This document shows positions 36,250 to 44,958 of a DNA stretch of 47,147 nt, one piece after another. Source of the DNA: Oscillospiraceae bacterium (lineage in GTDB: Bacteria > Bacillota > Clostridia > Oscillospirales > Oscillospiraceae); the NCBI GenBank assembly GCA_009781695.1, contig WQVH01000010.1:1-47147 (forward strand), given 5' to 3'. The notes below the pieces were generated by a model. It did not search any database, was not told the DNA's origin, and worked only from the letters and a program-made list of their open reading frames with translations. Each line of letters begins with the position of its first letter. Positions within the stretch are counted from its first letter, which is position 1. The translations under genes were made by a program, and so were the position numbers.

Positions 36250-36278
36250 TTGAAAGTGATGTGGGCGTATGGTAGAAT
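36250..36278 (+). promoter_or_regulatory. Promoter of the SPT-like / SDR operon
   Basis: TTGAAA (36250-36255), a 17-base spacer and TAGAAT (36273-36278). The start would be near 36285, only a few bases before the ATG at 36289. Confidence 0.6.
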
Positions 36279-36288
36279 GTGGAGCGAA

Positions 36289-37485
36289 ATGCTGAAAGGT
36301 TGGTTACATACATTGGATCTTTTTGAAAAATGCGAGAAATTCACGGCTGCCCGTGAGGTCATGGATGCAGGCATCTATCCTTATTTTCATGCGCTGTCTA
36401 CTTATCAAGATACAGTGGTCACGATTGAGGGACGCCGGACAATCATGCTGGGTTCTAACAATTATATGGGACTGACTTGCGATACTCGCGTTATGGACGC
36501 AGCGATCGAAGCGGTCAAGAAATTTGGCTCCGGTTGTTCAGGTTCCAGATTTTTAAATGGCACGCTTGAGCTGCATAACCAGCTTGAAGAAGCGCTTGCT
36601 TCATTTCTAAACAAGGAATCTACGCTGACTTTCAGCACGGGATTTCAGACAAATCTTGGCGTGCTCTCTGCAATCGCAGGACCAAGAGATATTATATATT
36701 CAGACAGGCAAAATCACGCCAGCATTGTTGACGGCAATCGTTTGAGCTTTGCAAGGGTATTAAAATATGCGCATAATGACATGGACGAGCTGAGAGAAAA
36801 ATTAGAACGTTCACCGGCAGATGCCGGAAAGCTCATTGTCACTGATGGCGTTTTTTCAATGGAGGGCGACATTGCACGTCTGCCTGACATTGTCGCACTT
36901 GCCAAACGCTTTGGCGCACGCGTGATGGTCGATGATGCGCATGGTCTGGGTATGATCGGTGAAAATGGCAGAGGCACCGCAAATCATTTTGGCCTTGAAG
37001 ATGAAGTCGATATCATCATGGGTACTTTTTCTAAGTCTTTAGCCAGCCTCGGCGGTTATGTCGCCGCAAAGGAAAATGTCACGCATTATATAAAGCATAA
37101 TTCCCGCCCATTTATTTTCAGCGCATCCATTCCCCCTGCCTGTGCAGGGGCAGCCTTCGAGGCGCTGCGTATCATGAAGAGTGAACCGGATCGCCCAATA
37201 AAACTTAAGGAAAATGGCGATTATTTGAGAGCAAAATTCCGTGAAGTCGGACTTACTATAGGTGACTCCGAGACCGCTATAGTTCCTGTGATGACCTATG
37301 ATACAATACGTACCTTTAAAATTCATCATGAATTGTTGATGGCCGGTGTTTATTGCAATCCGGTGGTTGCACCTGCGGTCAATGATGGAGAGTGTCTGTT
37401 GCGCACCAGTTGCACGGCAACGCATACTCGAGAGCAATTGGATGAAGCGGTTGCCATATTCAAAAAAGTCTTTGATGCCGCATGA
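36289..37485 (+). CDS. Serine palmitoyltransferase-like alpha-oxoamine synthase
   Basis: A 398-residue PLP-dependent alpha-oxoamine synthase. GSGCSGSRFLNGTLELHNQLE (abridged: GSGCSGSRFLNGT) matches Bacteroides-type serine palmitoyltransferases as I recall them more closely than BioF or Kbl. VDDAHGLGMIGENGRG holds the PLP Asp/His pair and GTFSKSLASLGG the Schiff-base lysine (K249). Serine palmitoyltransferase condenses serine with an acyl thioester to 3-ketosphinganine. GGAG is only 4 bases before the ATG at 36289, and the predicted transcript starts at about 36285, so a TTG at 36313 (MDLFEKCEKF) could be the true start. It overlaps the downstream reductase by ATGA. The alternatives are 2-amino-3-ketobutyrate ligase or 8-amino-7-oxononanoate synthase. 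Confidence 0.8.
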   Translation: MLKGWLHTLDLFEKCEKFTAAREVMDAGIYPYFHALSTYQDTVVTIEGRRTIMLGSNNYMGLTCDTRVMDAAIEAVKKFGSGCSGSRFLNGTLELHNQLEEALASFLNKESTLTFSTGFQTNLGVLSAIAGPRDIIYSDRQNHASIVDGNRLSFARVLKYAHNDMDELREKLERSPADAGKLIVTDGVFSMEGDIARLPDIVALAKRFGARVMVDDAHGLGMIGENGRGTANHFGLEDEVDIIMGTFSKSLASLGGYVAAKENVTHYIKHNSRPFIFSASIPPACAGAAFEALRIMKSEPDRPIKLKENGDYLRAKFREVGLTIGDSETAIVPVMTYDTIRTFKIHHELLMAGVYCNPVVAPAVNDGECLLRTSCTATHTREQLDEAVAIFKKVFDAA

Positions 37486-38321
37486 TCAGTCCATCACTTA
37501 CATCCGGATACGGAAACAACATCTTTATCACAGGCGGCTCATCAGGTATTGGGCTTGCCTGTGCGAGGCTTTTTGCCCAAAATGGATATCATGTCTATGC
37601 TGCGTCCCGAAATCCGCAAAAGGAAACGCTGAATTTTGACGGCGGAGGGCAAATACATCCTATTGCTATGGATGTTTGCAATGCTCAGTCTGTCAAAAAT
37701 GTATTAACTGAACTTTTGACGGAAGTTGATATCGGGATTGTCCTGCACAGTGCGGGACTGGGTATCGCTTGTCCGGCTGAGTGCTTTCCGGCAGATTCAG
37801 TCAATATGCTGATGGATACGAATTTTAGTGCGATTTTGCATTTAAACAGTCACTTCTTCCCGCATTTTCGCAAGCGAGAGTGCGGGTTGTGCGTGATGAT
37901 CAGTTCAGTCGCTTCTATTTTTGCAATACCTTTCCAGTCGCATTACTGTGCATCTAAGTCTGCCCTTGAATCCTACGCCGAAGCGCTGAGGATGGAAGTG
38001 TCCGATTATAATATCAAAGTTGCACTGGTGTTGCCCGGAGATACCCATACCGGGTTTACAAGTGCGCGCAGTTTCCATATTGATGAAGCCTCGCCATATT
38101 ATAAGGCTTGTACTGAGTCTGTTGCAAAGATGGAAAAAGATGAGCTGGCAGGAGCGTCTCCGGACTGTGTGGCAAAGGTTATTTTCCGGCTTTCTTTTAA
38201 AAAAAATCCTCCGCTGCGCACTATTGTCGGAGCGGAGTATAAAATCTTTGCTTTACTTAAACGAATATTGCCGTATGGATTGGTGGAGTTTATTCTTAAG
38301 AAGCTCTATCTCGGTGGTTAA
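37482..38321 (+). CDS. SDR-family oxidoreductase, candidate 3-ketosphinganine reductase
   Basis: A 279-residue classical short-chain dehydrogenase: cofactor loop TGGSSGIG at 17-24, catalytic S142, Y155 and K159 (YCASK). R43 after the second strand (AASRNP) suggests NADPH. The hydrophobic, basic C-terminus (KIFALLKRILPYGLVEFILKK, about 250-272, abridged here) could sit on the membrane, as in eukaryotic 3-ketodihydrosphingosine reductases. The ATG overlaps the stop of the oxoamine synthase (ATGA), so the two are coupled and likely act in sequence: ketone made, then reduced. The pairing is the main argument for the function; the sequence alone only supports SDR. Confidence 0.78.
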   Translation: MISPSLTSGYGNNIFITGGSSGIGLACARLFAQNGYHVYAASRNPQKETLNFDGGGQIHPIAMDVCNAQSVKNVLTELLTEVDIGIVLHSAGLGIACPAECFPADSVNMLMDTNFSAILHLNSHFFPHFRKRECGLCVMISSVASIFAIPFQSHYCASKSALESYAEALRMEVSDYNIKVALVLPGDTHTGFTSARSFHIDEASPYYKACTESVAKMEKDELAGASPDCVAKVIFRLSFKKNPPLRTIVGAEYKIFALLKRILPYGLVEFILKKLYLGG

Positions 38322-38398
38322 TTATTGAGATTGGGGTTGTGTTCGCCCGCAAAAATGTACAATCATGCGGGCAAACGCAGCTTACCCCTACGGTTTGT

Positions 38399-39772
38399 CT
38401 ACAAATTTATATTTGGAATTGCCGAGAATCCTCGCTCAAGATCTTCATCTGTTGGAACGAGGTCAGCCAGTGTTCCTTCATTGTATTTCATATAAGCACC
38501 GATATCAAAATAACCGGTTCCTGACAGGCAGAAGAGAATTGTTTTTTCCTCGCCTGTTTCTTTGCATTTTATCGCTTCATCAATAGCCGCTTTAATCGCA
38601 TGAGCAGACTCTGGTGCCGGCAATGTGCCCTCATGTCTTGCAAATTGTACGGCCGCCTCAAATATTTCTGACTGGCTAATCGCTCTGGCTTCGTCAATAT
38701 ACCCATCATGGTAAAGCTGAGATAAGATCGGACTCATACCGTGATACCTCAGTCCGCCTGCATGATTCGTCGGCGGTATAAACGTTGCGCCCAACGTATA
38801 CATTTTGGCCAAAGGTGTGACCATTCCGGTATCACAGTAGTCATACGCAAACTTTCCGCGAGTCAACGATGGACATGACGCAGGCTCAACGGCTATAAAG
38901 TAAGGGCTTTTCTCCCCTGCCAATTTATCGGCCATAAATGGCAGCATCAGACCGCCAAGATTCGAGCCACCTCCGGCACAGCCGATGATTACATCCGGAT
39001 AATCGCCGATCTTTTCAAAGGCCAGTCTTGCCTCTTGTCCAATAATGGTCTGATGCAAGATCACTTGATTTAAAACACTGCCCAAAACATATTTGTATCC
39101 ATCATTGAGCACTGCCGTTTCAACGGCTTCTGAAATTGCATTACCCAGACTGCCTCCCGATTCCGGATGGTTCTTGAGCATCAGTCGACCAATATCTGTC
39201 GTATCGGACGGCGAAAGGGTCACGGATGCACCAAAAGTTTCCATTACGCCCTTGCGATAGGGTTTTTGTTCGGCTGAGACCTTAACCATGAATACTTTTA
39301 AATCCAGACCAAAATATCCGCATGCCATTGAAAGCGCAGTCCCCCACTGCCCTGCGCCGGTCTCGGTCGTGACCCCTTTGAGTCCCTGCTGCTTGGCATA
39401 ATAGGCTTGAGCAATTGCTGAGTTTAATTTATGACTTCCTGATGTATTGCCGCCTTCATACTTATAGTAGATTTTTGCCGGGGTACCCAGCGCTTCTTCC
39501 AGACAATACGCACGCACCAACGGTGATGGTCTGTACATTTTATAAAAGTCACGTATGCCTTCGGGAATTGCTATATACCGATCTGTATCATTTAACTCTT
39601 GCTTAATCAGCTCATCGCAAAATACCGGTGAAAGTTCTTCCACGGTCACCGGCTCAAGTGTCTTAGGATTTAAAATCGGCCTATGGTCTGTTTTCATGTC
39701 CGCACGGACATTGTACCACGACTTTGGAATCTCTTCTTCCGTGAGATATATTTTGTACGGTATTTTTTGCAT
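38399..39772 (-). CDS. TrpB2-type tryptophan synthase beta-like enzyme
   Basis: A 457-residue PLP enzyme of the TrpB2 subgroup: longer than TrpB1, with an N-terminal extension (EEEIPKSWYNVRADM) and the TrpB2 phrase RPSPLVRAYCLEEAL. The Schiff-base lysine is K115 in NTSGSHKLNSA, the catalytic Glu lies in TETGAGQWGTALS, and the phosphate loop is GCAGGGSNLGG. TrpB2 proteins make tryptophan from indole and serine without TrpA or may act as serine deaminases. No other trp gene is nearby. GGGGGAT precedes the ATG by eight bases. Promoter at 39852-39825. Confidence 0.9.
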   Translation of the reverse strand: MQKIPYKIYLTEEEIPKSWYNVRADMKTDHRPILNPKTLEPVTVEELSPVFCDELIKQELNDTDRYIAIPEGIRDFYKMYRPSPLVRAYCLEEALGTPAKIYYKYEGGNTSGSHKLNSAIAQAYYAKQQGLKGVTTETGAGQWGTALSMACGYFGLDLKVFMVKVSAEQKPYRKGVMETFGASVTLSPSDTTDIGRLMLKNHPESGGSLGNAISEAVETAVLNDGYKYVLGSVLNQVILHQTIIGQEARLAFEKIGDYPDVIIGCAGGGSNLGGLMLPFMADKLAGEKSPYFIAVEPASCPSLTRGKFAYDYCDTGMVTPLAKMYTLGATFIPPTNHAGGLRYHGMSPILSQLYHDGYIDEARAISQSEIFEAAVQFARHEGTLPAPESAHAIKAAIDEAIKCKETGEEKTILFCLSGTGYFDIGAYMKYNEGTLADLVPTDEDLERGFSAIPNINL

Positions 39773-39824
39773 ATCCGTTCATCCCCCTGATTTTGTTCAC
39801 TTGTTGACCATTAAACATAAATAA

Positions 39825-39852
39825 ATAATAGACTCTAATCGCTATTTGTCAA
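39825..39852 (-). promoter_or_regulatory. Promoter of the TrpB2 gene
   Basis: Minus strand: perfect TTGACA (39852-39847), 16-base spacer, TATTAT (39830-39825). It is divergent from the tRNA-Leu promoter 12 bases away. Confidence 0.7.
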
Positions 39853-39863
39853 GTATTTTCTCA

Positions 39864-39893
39864 TTGACAAAACCCATCACGAAAATGTATAAT
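39864..39893 (+). promoter_or_regulatory. Promoter of tRNA-Leu
   Basis: Perfect TTGACA (39864-39869), an 18-base spacer and perfect TATAAT (39888-39893). The predicted start is about 20 bases before the mature tRNA 5' end. Confidence 0.85.
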
Positions 39894-39918
39894 GCAAGGC
39901 GAATTGCTTTAGCCATAC

Positions 39919-40005
39919 GCTGGTGTGGCGGAATAGGTAGACGCCCGGGACTTAAAATCCCGTGGGAGCAATCCCGTGCCGGTTCGATTCCGGCCACCAG
40001 CACCA
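39919..40005 (+). tRNA. tRNA-Leu (anticodon UAA)
   Basis: An 87-nt class II tRNA. The acceptor stem GCTGGTG pairs with CACCAGC, the anticodon stem CGGGA/TCCCG encloses CTTAAAA (anticodon TAA), a long variable arm follows, the T-loop is GGTTCGATTCC, discriminator A, and CCA is encoded (40003-40005). No terminator separates it from the CoA-transferase gene 34 bases downstream. Confidence 0.97.
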
Positions 40006-40039
40006 AAAGCAAATGAGTCATCATACAGGAGGAAATAAC

Positions 40040-41296
40040 ATGAGCGTTAAAAAACCCCTTGAAGGTGTCAGAGTTGTAGAAATGAGCACATTTATCGCCG
40101 TACCTGCGTGCGCGCGATTTTTTGCTGAATTCGGAGCTGACGTAATCAAAATAGAGCCGAAGGGCGGCGACCAAGTAAGATTCAATGGCGCATCGGAAGG
40201 CCGACTCGGCGATCCGTATGAAAACACTACCTTTGACCTTGAAAATGCACACAAACGCAGCTTAGTCGTTAATCTCAAAGCTCCTGAAGGACGCGAAATC
40301 CTATTCAAGTTACTGGAAGACACCGACATCTTCCTGACCAACTGGCGTCCGCAGGCACTTGCCAAGTTGGGGCTGAATTATGAAGATTTAAAAGAAAGAT
40401 TTCCAAAACTCGTCTATGCTTCGTTTACAGGCTTTGGTGAAACCGGCCCTGATATGAATCTTCCGGGCTATGACTTCACCGCATTTTGGGCACGCGGCGG
40501 CCTGTTGGGTACGCTGTACCAACAGGATTCTGAACCCATAAATCTCATCCCCGGTATCGGCGACCACGTCTCCGGCATGTTCCTTGCAGCCGGAATCATG
40601 ACCGCACTGTATAATGCGCAAAAGACCGGAAAGGGTGACAAGGTCACGACCAATCTGCTTCATTGCAGCGTGTTTGTTCAGGGTATTGCCATTCAAGCTG
40701 CGCAGTATAAGGGCTTGGGGCAGATCTACCCAATCAGCCGTAAAACTGCTGAAAATCCATTTAATAACACTTATAAGAGTAAAGATGGCAGACATATTCA
40801 AATTTCGATGCCGCCATTTGATATCTTCTACCCCATGTTCATGCCTTTGATCGGCCGTGAAGATCTCGTAGGCAACGAGCGCTACACCATGGCTAGCATC
40901 ACAAATAACAAGCTGCATGGCGAGTTTGTTCAGATTCTCAGTGATGCTTTTGCGCAAAAGACCGCTGAGGAGTGGACAAAAATCCTTACAGAGGGAGATA
41001 TTCCCTTCTCAATATGCCAAGTTTGGGAAGAAGTGCTGGAAGACAAGCAGGCTTGGGCTGCAGGTGTGTTCGAAGAGGTTGATTATCCCTCCGGCAAGCG
41101 TGCAATGGTTCGCCCGCCGGTCAGCATCGAAGGTGCTGATGCGCTGCCATACACCAGAGCGCCCATGCTGGCTGAGCATACCGAAGATATCCTCAAAGAG
41201 TTGGGTTACTCTGAGGAGCAACTCAAGCAATGGCACGAAGCAGGGGTCTATAATACGTGGGATGACCTCAAGGGCTATGTCATGAGCAGAGCGTAG
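40040..41296 (+). CDS. Class III CoA-transferase, FldA/HadA-like
   Basis: A 418-residue CaiB/BaiF-family CoA-transferase. KPLEGVRVVEMSTFIAVPA, GADVIKIEP and ENAHKRSLVVNLK are family motifs. The likely catalytic aspartate is D175 in PGIGDHVSGMFLAAG, equivalent to D169 of formyl-CoA transferase. From memory, the sequence is closest to the cinnamoyl/phenyllactate (FldA) and 2-hydroxyisocaproate (HadA) enzymes of amino-acid-fermenting clostridia. No (R)-2-hydroxyacyl-CoA dehydratase genes are adjacent, so the pathway role is open. AGGAGG lies 7 bases before the ATG at 40040; an open frame further upstream runs back into the tRNA and is not used. Confidence 0.88.
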   Translation: MSVKKPLEGVRVVEMSTFIAVPACARFFAEFGADVIKIEPKGGDQVRFNGASEGRLGDPYENTTFDLENAHKRSLVVNLKAPEGREILFKLLEDTDIFLTNWRPQALAKLGLNYEDLKERFPKLVYASFTGFGETGPDMNLPGYDFTAFWARGGLLGTLYQQDSEPINLIPGIGDHVSGMFLAAGIMTALYNAQKTGKGDKVTTNLLHCSVFVQGIAIQAAQYKGLGQIYPISRKTAENPFNNTYKSKDGRHIQISMPPFDIFYPMFMPLIGREDLVGNERYTMASITNNKLHGEFVQILSDAFAQKTAEEWTKILTEGDIPFSICQVWEEVLEDKQAWAAGVFEEVDYPSGKRAMVRPPVSIEGADALPYTRAPMLAEHTEDILKELGYSEEQLKQWHEAGVYNTWDDLKGYVMSRA

Positions 41297-41325
41297 GCTC
41301 GTAGTAAGTTCTCATTGTTTGCACC

Positions 41326-41350
41326 GAAGCCGCCCGATGAGGGCGGCTTC
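41326..41350 (+). terminator. Terminator after the CoA-transferase
   Basis: GAAGCCGCCC (41326-41335) and GGGCGGCTTC (41341-41350) form a 10-bp GC-rich stem with a gatga loop. The following sequence (aataattatt) is AT-rich but not a clean T-run. Confidence 0.75.
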
Positions 41351-41526
41351 AATAATTATTGAGCAATGAATAAGACTGATTTTAATAATCCTTTCATCTT
41401 CGGCAAATCGTCTTTTTATCCGACTTATGCTAATATGCTATTATAAATTCCCCGTTGTGCGCACAACTATATGCGCTTGCACATCAGTAGCTTAAGACCA
41501 TCAGACCTATGGCGAAGGAGATCATT

Positions 41527-42165
41527 ATGACCGATTTAGACAAAGCTGAAAAACTGCGCGAGAAGACAGGTGTCAGTTATGCAGAAGCCAAAGAAGCGCT
41601 GGACAATTCAGACGGCAGTCTTTTGGATGCACTTGTATATCTTGAAAAACAAGGCAAGGTCGAGACTCCACCCGGTGGTGGGTTTTATTCCGGCGCAGGA
41701 TTTGCAGGTGACGCCGGTCTATCCGCCCAAAGCCGCAAACGTCGCAGGCAGGGCGAGGGTTTTGAGTCTATGCTCAAGCGGTTTGGCAAATTTCTCTTGT
41801 CTTTGCTAAACAAGGGCATGGCAAATAAGCTGGTTGCACACAAAAATAATGAACATTTGTTCTCCATTCCTGTGATTATATTTCTCTTGTTGCTCTTTGC
41901 ATTTTGGATCACGCTGCCTGTGTTTATTATTACTTTATTCTGCGGGATAAGATATCGTTTTTCCGGGCCTGATCTGGATAGAGATGAGGTCAATAATGTG
42001 ATGAATGTTGCATCGGATTTTGTTGATGATGTAAAAAGTGCATTAGCTGACGATGATGAAGACGATGACGAAGACAGAGATAAACACAATCCCAACAAGA
42101 AAGAAAAACACACGCAGAGCAATCATAAAGCACACGATGATGACGATGATGTGATCTATCTTTAA
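41527..42165 (+). CDS. UBA-like / DUF4342-type single-pass membrane protein
   Basis: A 212-residue protein. The N-terminus (about 3-45) is a UBA/TS-N-like three-helix domain (EKLREKTGVSYAEAKEALDNSDGSLLDALVYLE, abridged), as in DUF4342 proteins. One or two membrane helices lie at 112-140, and the C-terminal tail is very acidic and then basic/His-rich, ending in DDDDDVIYL. AAGGAG seven bases before fixes the ATG at 41527. It is 16 bp upstream of the response regulator, so it is probably part of the same operon, perhaps as target or modulator of the kinase. Function unknown. Confidence 0.8.
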   Translation: MTDLDKAEKLREKTGVSYAEAKEALDNSDGSLLDALVYLEKQGKVETPPGGGFYSGAGFAGDAGLSAQSRKRRRQGEGFESMLKRFGKFLLSLLNKGMANKLVAHKNNEHLFSIPVIIFLLLLFAFWITLPVFIITLFCGIRYRFSGPDLDRDEVNNVMNVASDFVDDVKSALADDDEDDDEDRDKHNPNKKEKHTQSNHKAHDDDDDVIYL

Positions 42166-42181
42166 GGAAGGATGTGATATT

Positions 42182-42874
42182 TTGAATGAATCTGTAAAAA
42201 TCCTACTGATCGAAGATGAGGAAAAATTGGCAAGGTTTGTTGAATTGGAACTGTGCCATGAAGGCTATGAGGTAACCAAAGCATTTACAGGCAGAATGGG
42301 ATACGATCTTGCAATATCGGAAAAATTCGACCTTGTATTGCTCGACATCATGCTTCCTGAACTCAATGGCATGGAGGTTCTGCGCAGATTGCGCCGTGTT
42401 TCAAAAGTACCTGTCATTATGCTGACTGCCCGTGATGAAGTGATGGATAAGGTCGCCGGTCTGGATCAAGGCGCTGAAGATTACATCACCAAGCCTTTTG
42501 CTATTGAAGAGCTTCTGGCTCGGATTCGTGCAATTTTACGTAAAGTAGGGGCAGAAAATAGCACGGCACATGCTGATTTGCTTAGTGCACAGAAAATCAG
42601 TCTGGATATAAAGCGTCATACTGTGTTTTATGATGATACTCCCATTGAGCTAACTAAGCGTGAATTCGATCTGCTCCATTATATGCTTAAAAACAAAAAT
42701 GTTGTCCTGTCGCGGGAAATGCTCCTTGAACATGTGTGGGAATATGACTTTGATGGAGGTACCAATGCCGTTGATGTCTATATACGTTTTTTGCGCACAA
42801 AAATTGATGAGGCATTTGATATAAAACTCATACATACCGTTCGCGGCGTAGGATATGTGATCAAAGATGAATAA
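42182..42874 (+). CDS. OmpR/PhoB-family response regulator
   Basis: A 230-residue regulator. The receiver domain has E11-D12, phospho-acceptor D55 (LVLLDIMLPE), T82 and K104. A winged-helix DNA-binding domain (about 130-229) has LTKREFDLLHYMLKN, the VDVYIRFLRTKID recognition region and the final VRGVGYVIKDE. The start is a TTG with AAGGA upstream. It overlaps the downstream kinase by 8 bp, so they form a cognate pair. Confidence 0.94.
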   Translation: MNESVKILLIEDEEKLARFVELELCHEGYEVTKAFTGRMGYDLAISEKFDLVLLDIMLPELNGMEVLRRLRRVSKVPVIMLTARDEVMDKVAGLDQGAEDYITKPFAIEELLARIRAILRKVGAENSTAHADLLSAQKISLDIKRHTVFYDDTPIELTKREFDLLHYMLKNKNVVLSREMLLEHVWEYDFDGGTNAVDVYIRFLRTKIDEAFDIKLIHTVRGVGYVIKDE

Positions 42875-44417
42875 CATCGAAAAAACAACTGAAAATGCCG
42901 GAAAAATCCGCAGTTCTATAGCCAATAGGCTGGGTGTCAAGCTCTTCTTTCGCTTGCTGGGTATTTTCTTCGGACTGAATATAATGATCATCATCATTGC
43001 TGCGCTTGCGCTTGCGTTTTATAGTGAAAACAGGGTCACTTCTGCACTCGAATTACTGATCGAACATGAAGCCCCTGAGCAGGGTGTGTGGAGTGATTTT
43101 GCAGGGATTCGTGTACGCGCACTTCCTGAGCTTTCCGTTGGCGGTGATGTTGATTGGCCATTTACCCGATATCTTCCATTTGATATACAACAGACTGTCA
43201 GAGGGTTTAGGGCACAGCCTGGCGGACTGCAACGTACTTTACACAGTATTACTTATGTTGTAGGCATTGCAACAGACGATGGTGCTTTTGAGGTCGAGCT
43301 TCATATCGGTAGATTCATCATCGTGTTTTTCTATGCGCTTGTTGTGCTCATGGTGTTGGAGTTTATTGTACTGCTGTCTCAGATCGTGGATGATCGAAAA
43401 ATGATCCGAAAATCTCTTGAGCCTATTTCGGAGTTTGCAAAAGCTGCACAATCTTTTTCTGAAATAAACCAGCAGTTTAATCATGAAAAGATGATGGCGC
43501 TTGCCGGTAAGCTCGATGGCATTGACGCAGGTCATTTGGACGCACGCATACAAGTCGATGATATGCATGAAGAACTCAGAAATGTGGCTGATGCGATCAA
43601 TGGTATGCTCGACAGGATAAATGAATCCTATGCCGCTCAAGCCAGATTTGTATCCGATGCGTCACACGAGTTACGCACTCCGATTGCTGTAATACAGGGG
43701 TATGCCAATCTGCTTGACCGTTGGGGTAAAGAGGATGTTAAAACCTTGACCGAGTCGGTTACGGCAATTAAAGACGAGGCAGAGAGCATGAAGGAGCTGG
43801 TTGAGCAACTCTTGTTTCTTGCGCGCGGTGATAGCAATAGGATCAGTCTGGTGGAAGAGCATATTTTGCTTGCTGATATTATTGAGGAAGTGGTCAGTGA
43901 GACACAAATGCTGGGCGCAAAACAAAGTATCAATGTTTCCACTGATAAGACTACAGTTTTAGCTGATCGTACACTGATCAAGCAGGCACTGCGGATATTG
44001 GTCGATAATGCGATAAAATATACGGATTCGGATGGGCAAATCACAATCGCCGCAACTCATGATGGTGTCTATGCCAAATTATCTGTTGAGGATAATGGTA
44101 TCGGCATCAGTCCGGATGTACTGCCTAATGTTTTTGATCGTTTTGTCAGAGCGGATGAGTCACGGGCAAGGGCTACAGGCGGTGCCGGTCTGGGGTTGTC
44201 CATTGCTCAGTGGATTGCGGCACGTCATAAGGGGCATATGGAGGTGCTCAGCCGTGAGGGTATCGGCACGAAGATCACTTTTGTTCTTCCTGCGATGATT
44301 GAGCATATGGATATTGTCACTGTGGATGATACTGTTTTCCAGTCGGAGGTGGTGTCTGAGGCAGCATTTCACTCTGATTTACCGCCACAGAGCGATGATC
44401 ATGTGATTCATTTGTGA
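42867..44417 (+). CDS. Sensor histidine kinase, HAMP-containing
   Basis: A 516-residue membrane kinase. Membrane helices at about 28-52 and 148-173 flank an extracytoplasmic sensor of about 95 residues. A HAMP-like linker follows (about 176-252), then the HisKA domain with phospho-accepting H267 in FVSDASHELRTP, and the HATPase domain with N-box LRILVDNAIKYT, G1 VEDNGIGIS, and G2 GGAGLGLSIA. The C-terminal tail (about 470-516) extends past the catalytic domain and is acidic, of unknown role. The signal sensed cannot be predicted. Confidence 0.94.
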   Translation: MNNIEKTTENAGKIRSSIANRLGVKLFFRLLGIFFGLNIMIIIIAALALAFYSENRVTSALELLIEHEAPEQGVWSDFAGIRVRALPELSVGGDVDWPFTRYLPFDIQQTVRGFRAQPGGLQRTLHSITYVVGIATDDGAFEVELHIGRFIIVFFYALVVLMVLEFIVLLSQIVDDRKMIRKSLEPISEFAKAAQSFSEINQQFNHEKMMALAGKLDGIDAGHLDARIQVDDMHEELRNVADAINGMLDRINESYAAQARFVSDASHELRTPIAVIQGYANLLDRWGKEDVKTLTESVTAIKDEAESMKELVEQLLFLARGDSNRISLVEEHILLADIIEEVVSETQMLGAKQSINVSTDKTTVLADRTLIKQALRILVDNAIKYTDSDGQITIAATHDGVYAKLSVEDNGIGISPDVLPNVFDRFVRADESRARATGGAGLGLSIAQWIAARHKGHMEVLSREGIGTKITFVLPAMIEHMDIVTVDDTVFQSEVVSEAAFHSDLPPQSDDHVIHL

Positions 44418-44429
44418 TCGCGTGGAATT

Positions 44430-44458
44430 TAAGAGAATTTCCGGTGGAAATTCTCTTA
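44430..44458 (+). terminator. Hairpin after the kinase operon
   Basis: TAAGAGAATTTCC and GGAAATTCTCTTA form a perfect 13-bp stem with a 3-base ggt loop, 12 bases past the kinase stop. No T-run follows, so efficiency as a terminator is uncertain. Confidence 0.6.
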
Positions 44459-44545
44459 TGAATGTGTTAGAATAATGATACAAGTTATCGGCTTGTCGAC
44501 ACCCAATCGCAATCAGGCTCGCACTGCTAGACTAGGAGGTGCGTT

Positions 44546-44953
44546 ATGAAAATTGAATTAACTGAACTCGAATTTAGACGACTTCTGGATATGGCTTATA
44601 TAGGAAATTGGATACTTAATTCGACTAGAGGGTCGGATCGTTTCACAGATTATGACATCGTAGAAAGCAAGCTTTTTTCATACTGCCATAGGCATGATAT
44701 GCCCACGCTTGCCGAATATATTGCCGGTGATTGCAAGCCTTCGGCAGCTTTTGAAAACGGCGGGATTCATGAAGCTATTGCAGAATATGAGGATTCTGTT
44801 TTCTTTGAGATTCTTGCTGAGGAATTGGCTCGCCGGGATATGGATTTTGAGCCGATCAGTCCTGAGAATTATAACGAGCTTACTGATCGTATTGATGAGT
44901 ATATCGAAGAATTCGAGCAAAATGGAATTGACAATATATCTTTGGATAGGTAA
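44546..44953 (+). CDS. Small acidic protein of unknown function
   Basis: A 135-residue soluble protein, rich in Glu and Asp, predicted mostly helical, without signal peptide or membrane segment. It has LTELEFRRLLDMAYIGNWIL at the N-terminus and a C-terminal acidic helix (DEYIEEFEQNGID). I do not recognise the family with certainty; similar proteins may exist in clostridia. AGGAGG lies 7 bases before the ATG. The YwlG-family gene starts 5 bp after it, so the two are cotranscribed. Confidence 0.75.
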   Translation: MKIELTELEFRRLLDMAYIGNWILNSTRGSDRFTDYDIVESKLFSYCHRHDMPTLAEYIAGDCKPSAAFENGGIHEAIAEYEDSVFFEILAEELARRDMDFEPISPENYNELTDRIDEYIEEFEQNGIDNISLDR

Positions 44954-44958
44954 AGAAG

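Noticed and set aside
38345-38372. Hairpin GCCCGCA ... TGCGGGC between the SDR and TrpB2 genes as a terminator
   Set aside because: The stem is only 7 bp with a 14-base loop and no T-run on either strand, so I could not support it as a terminator, though convergent genes need one here.
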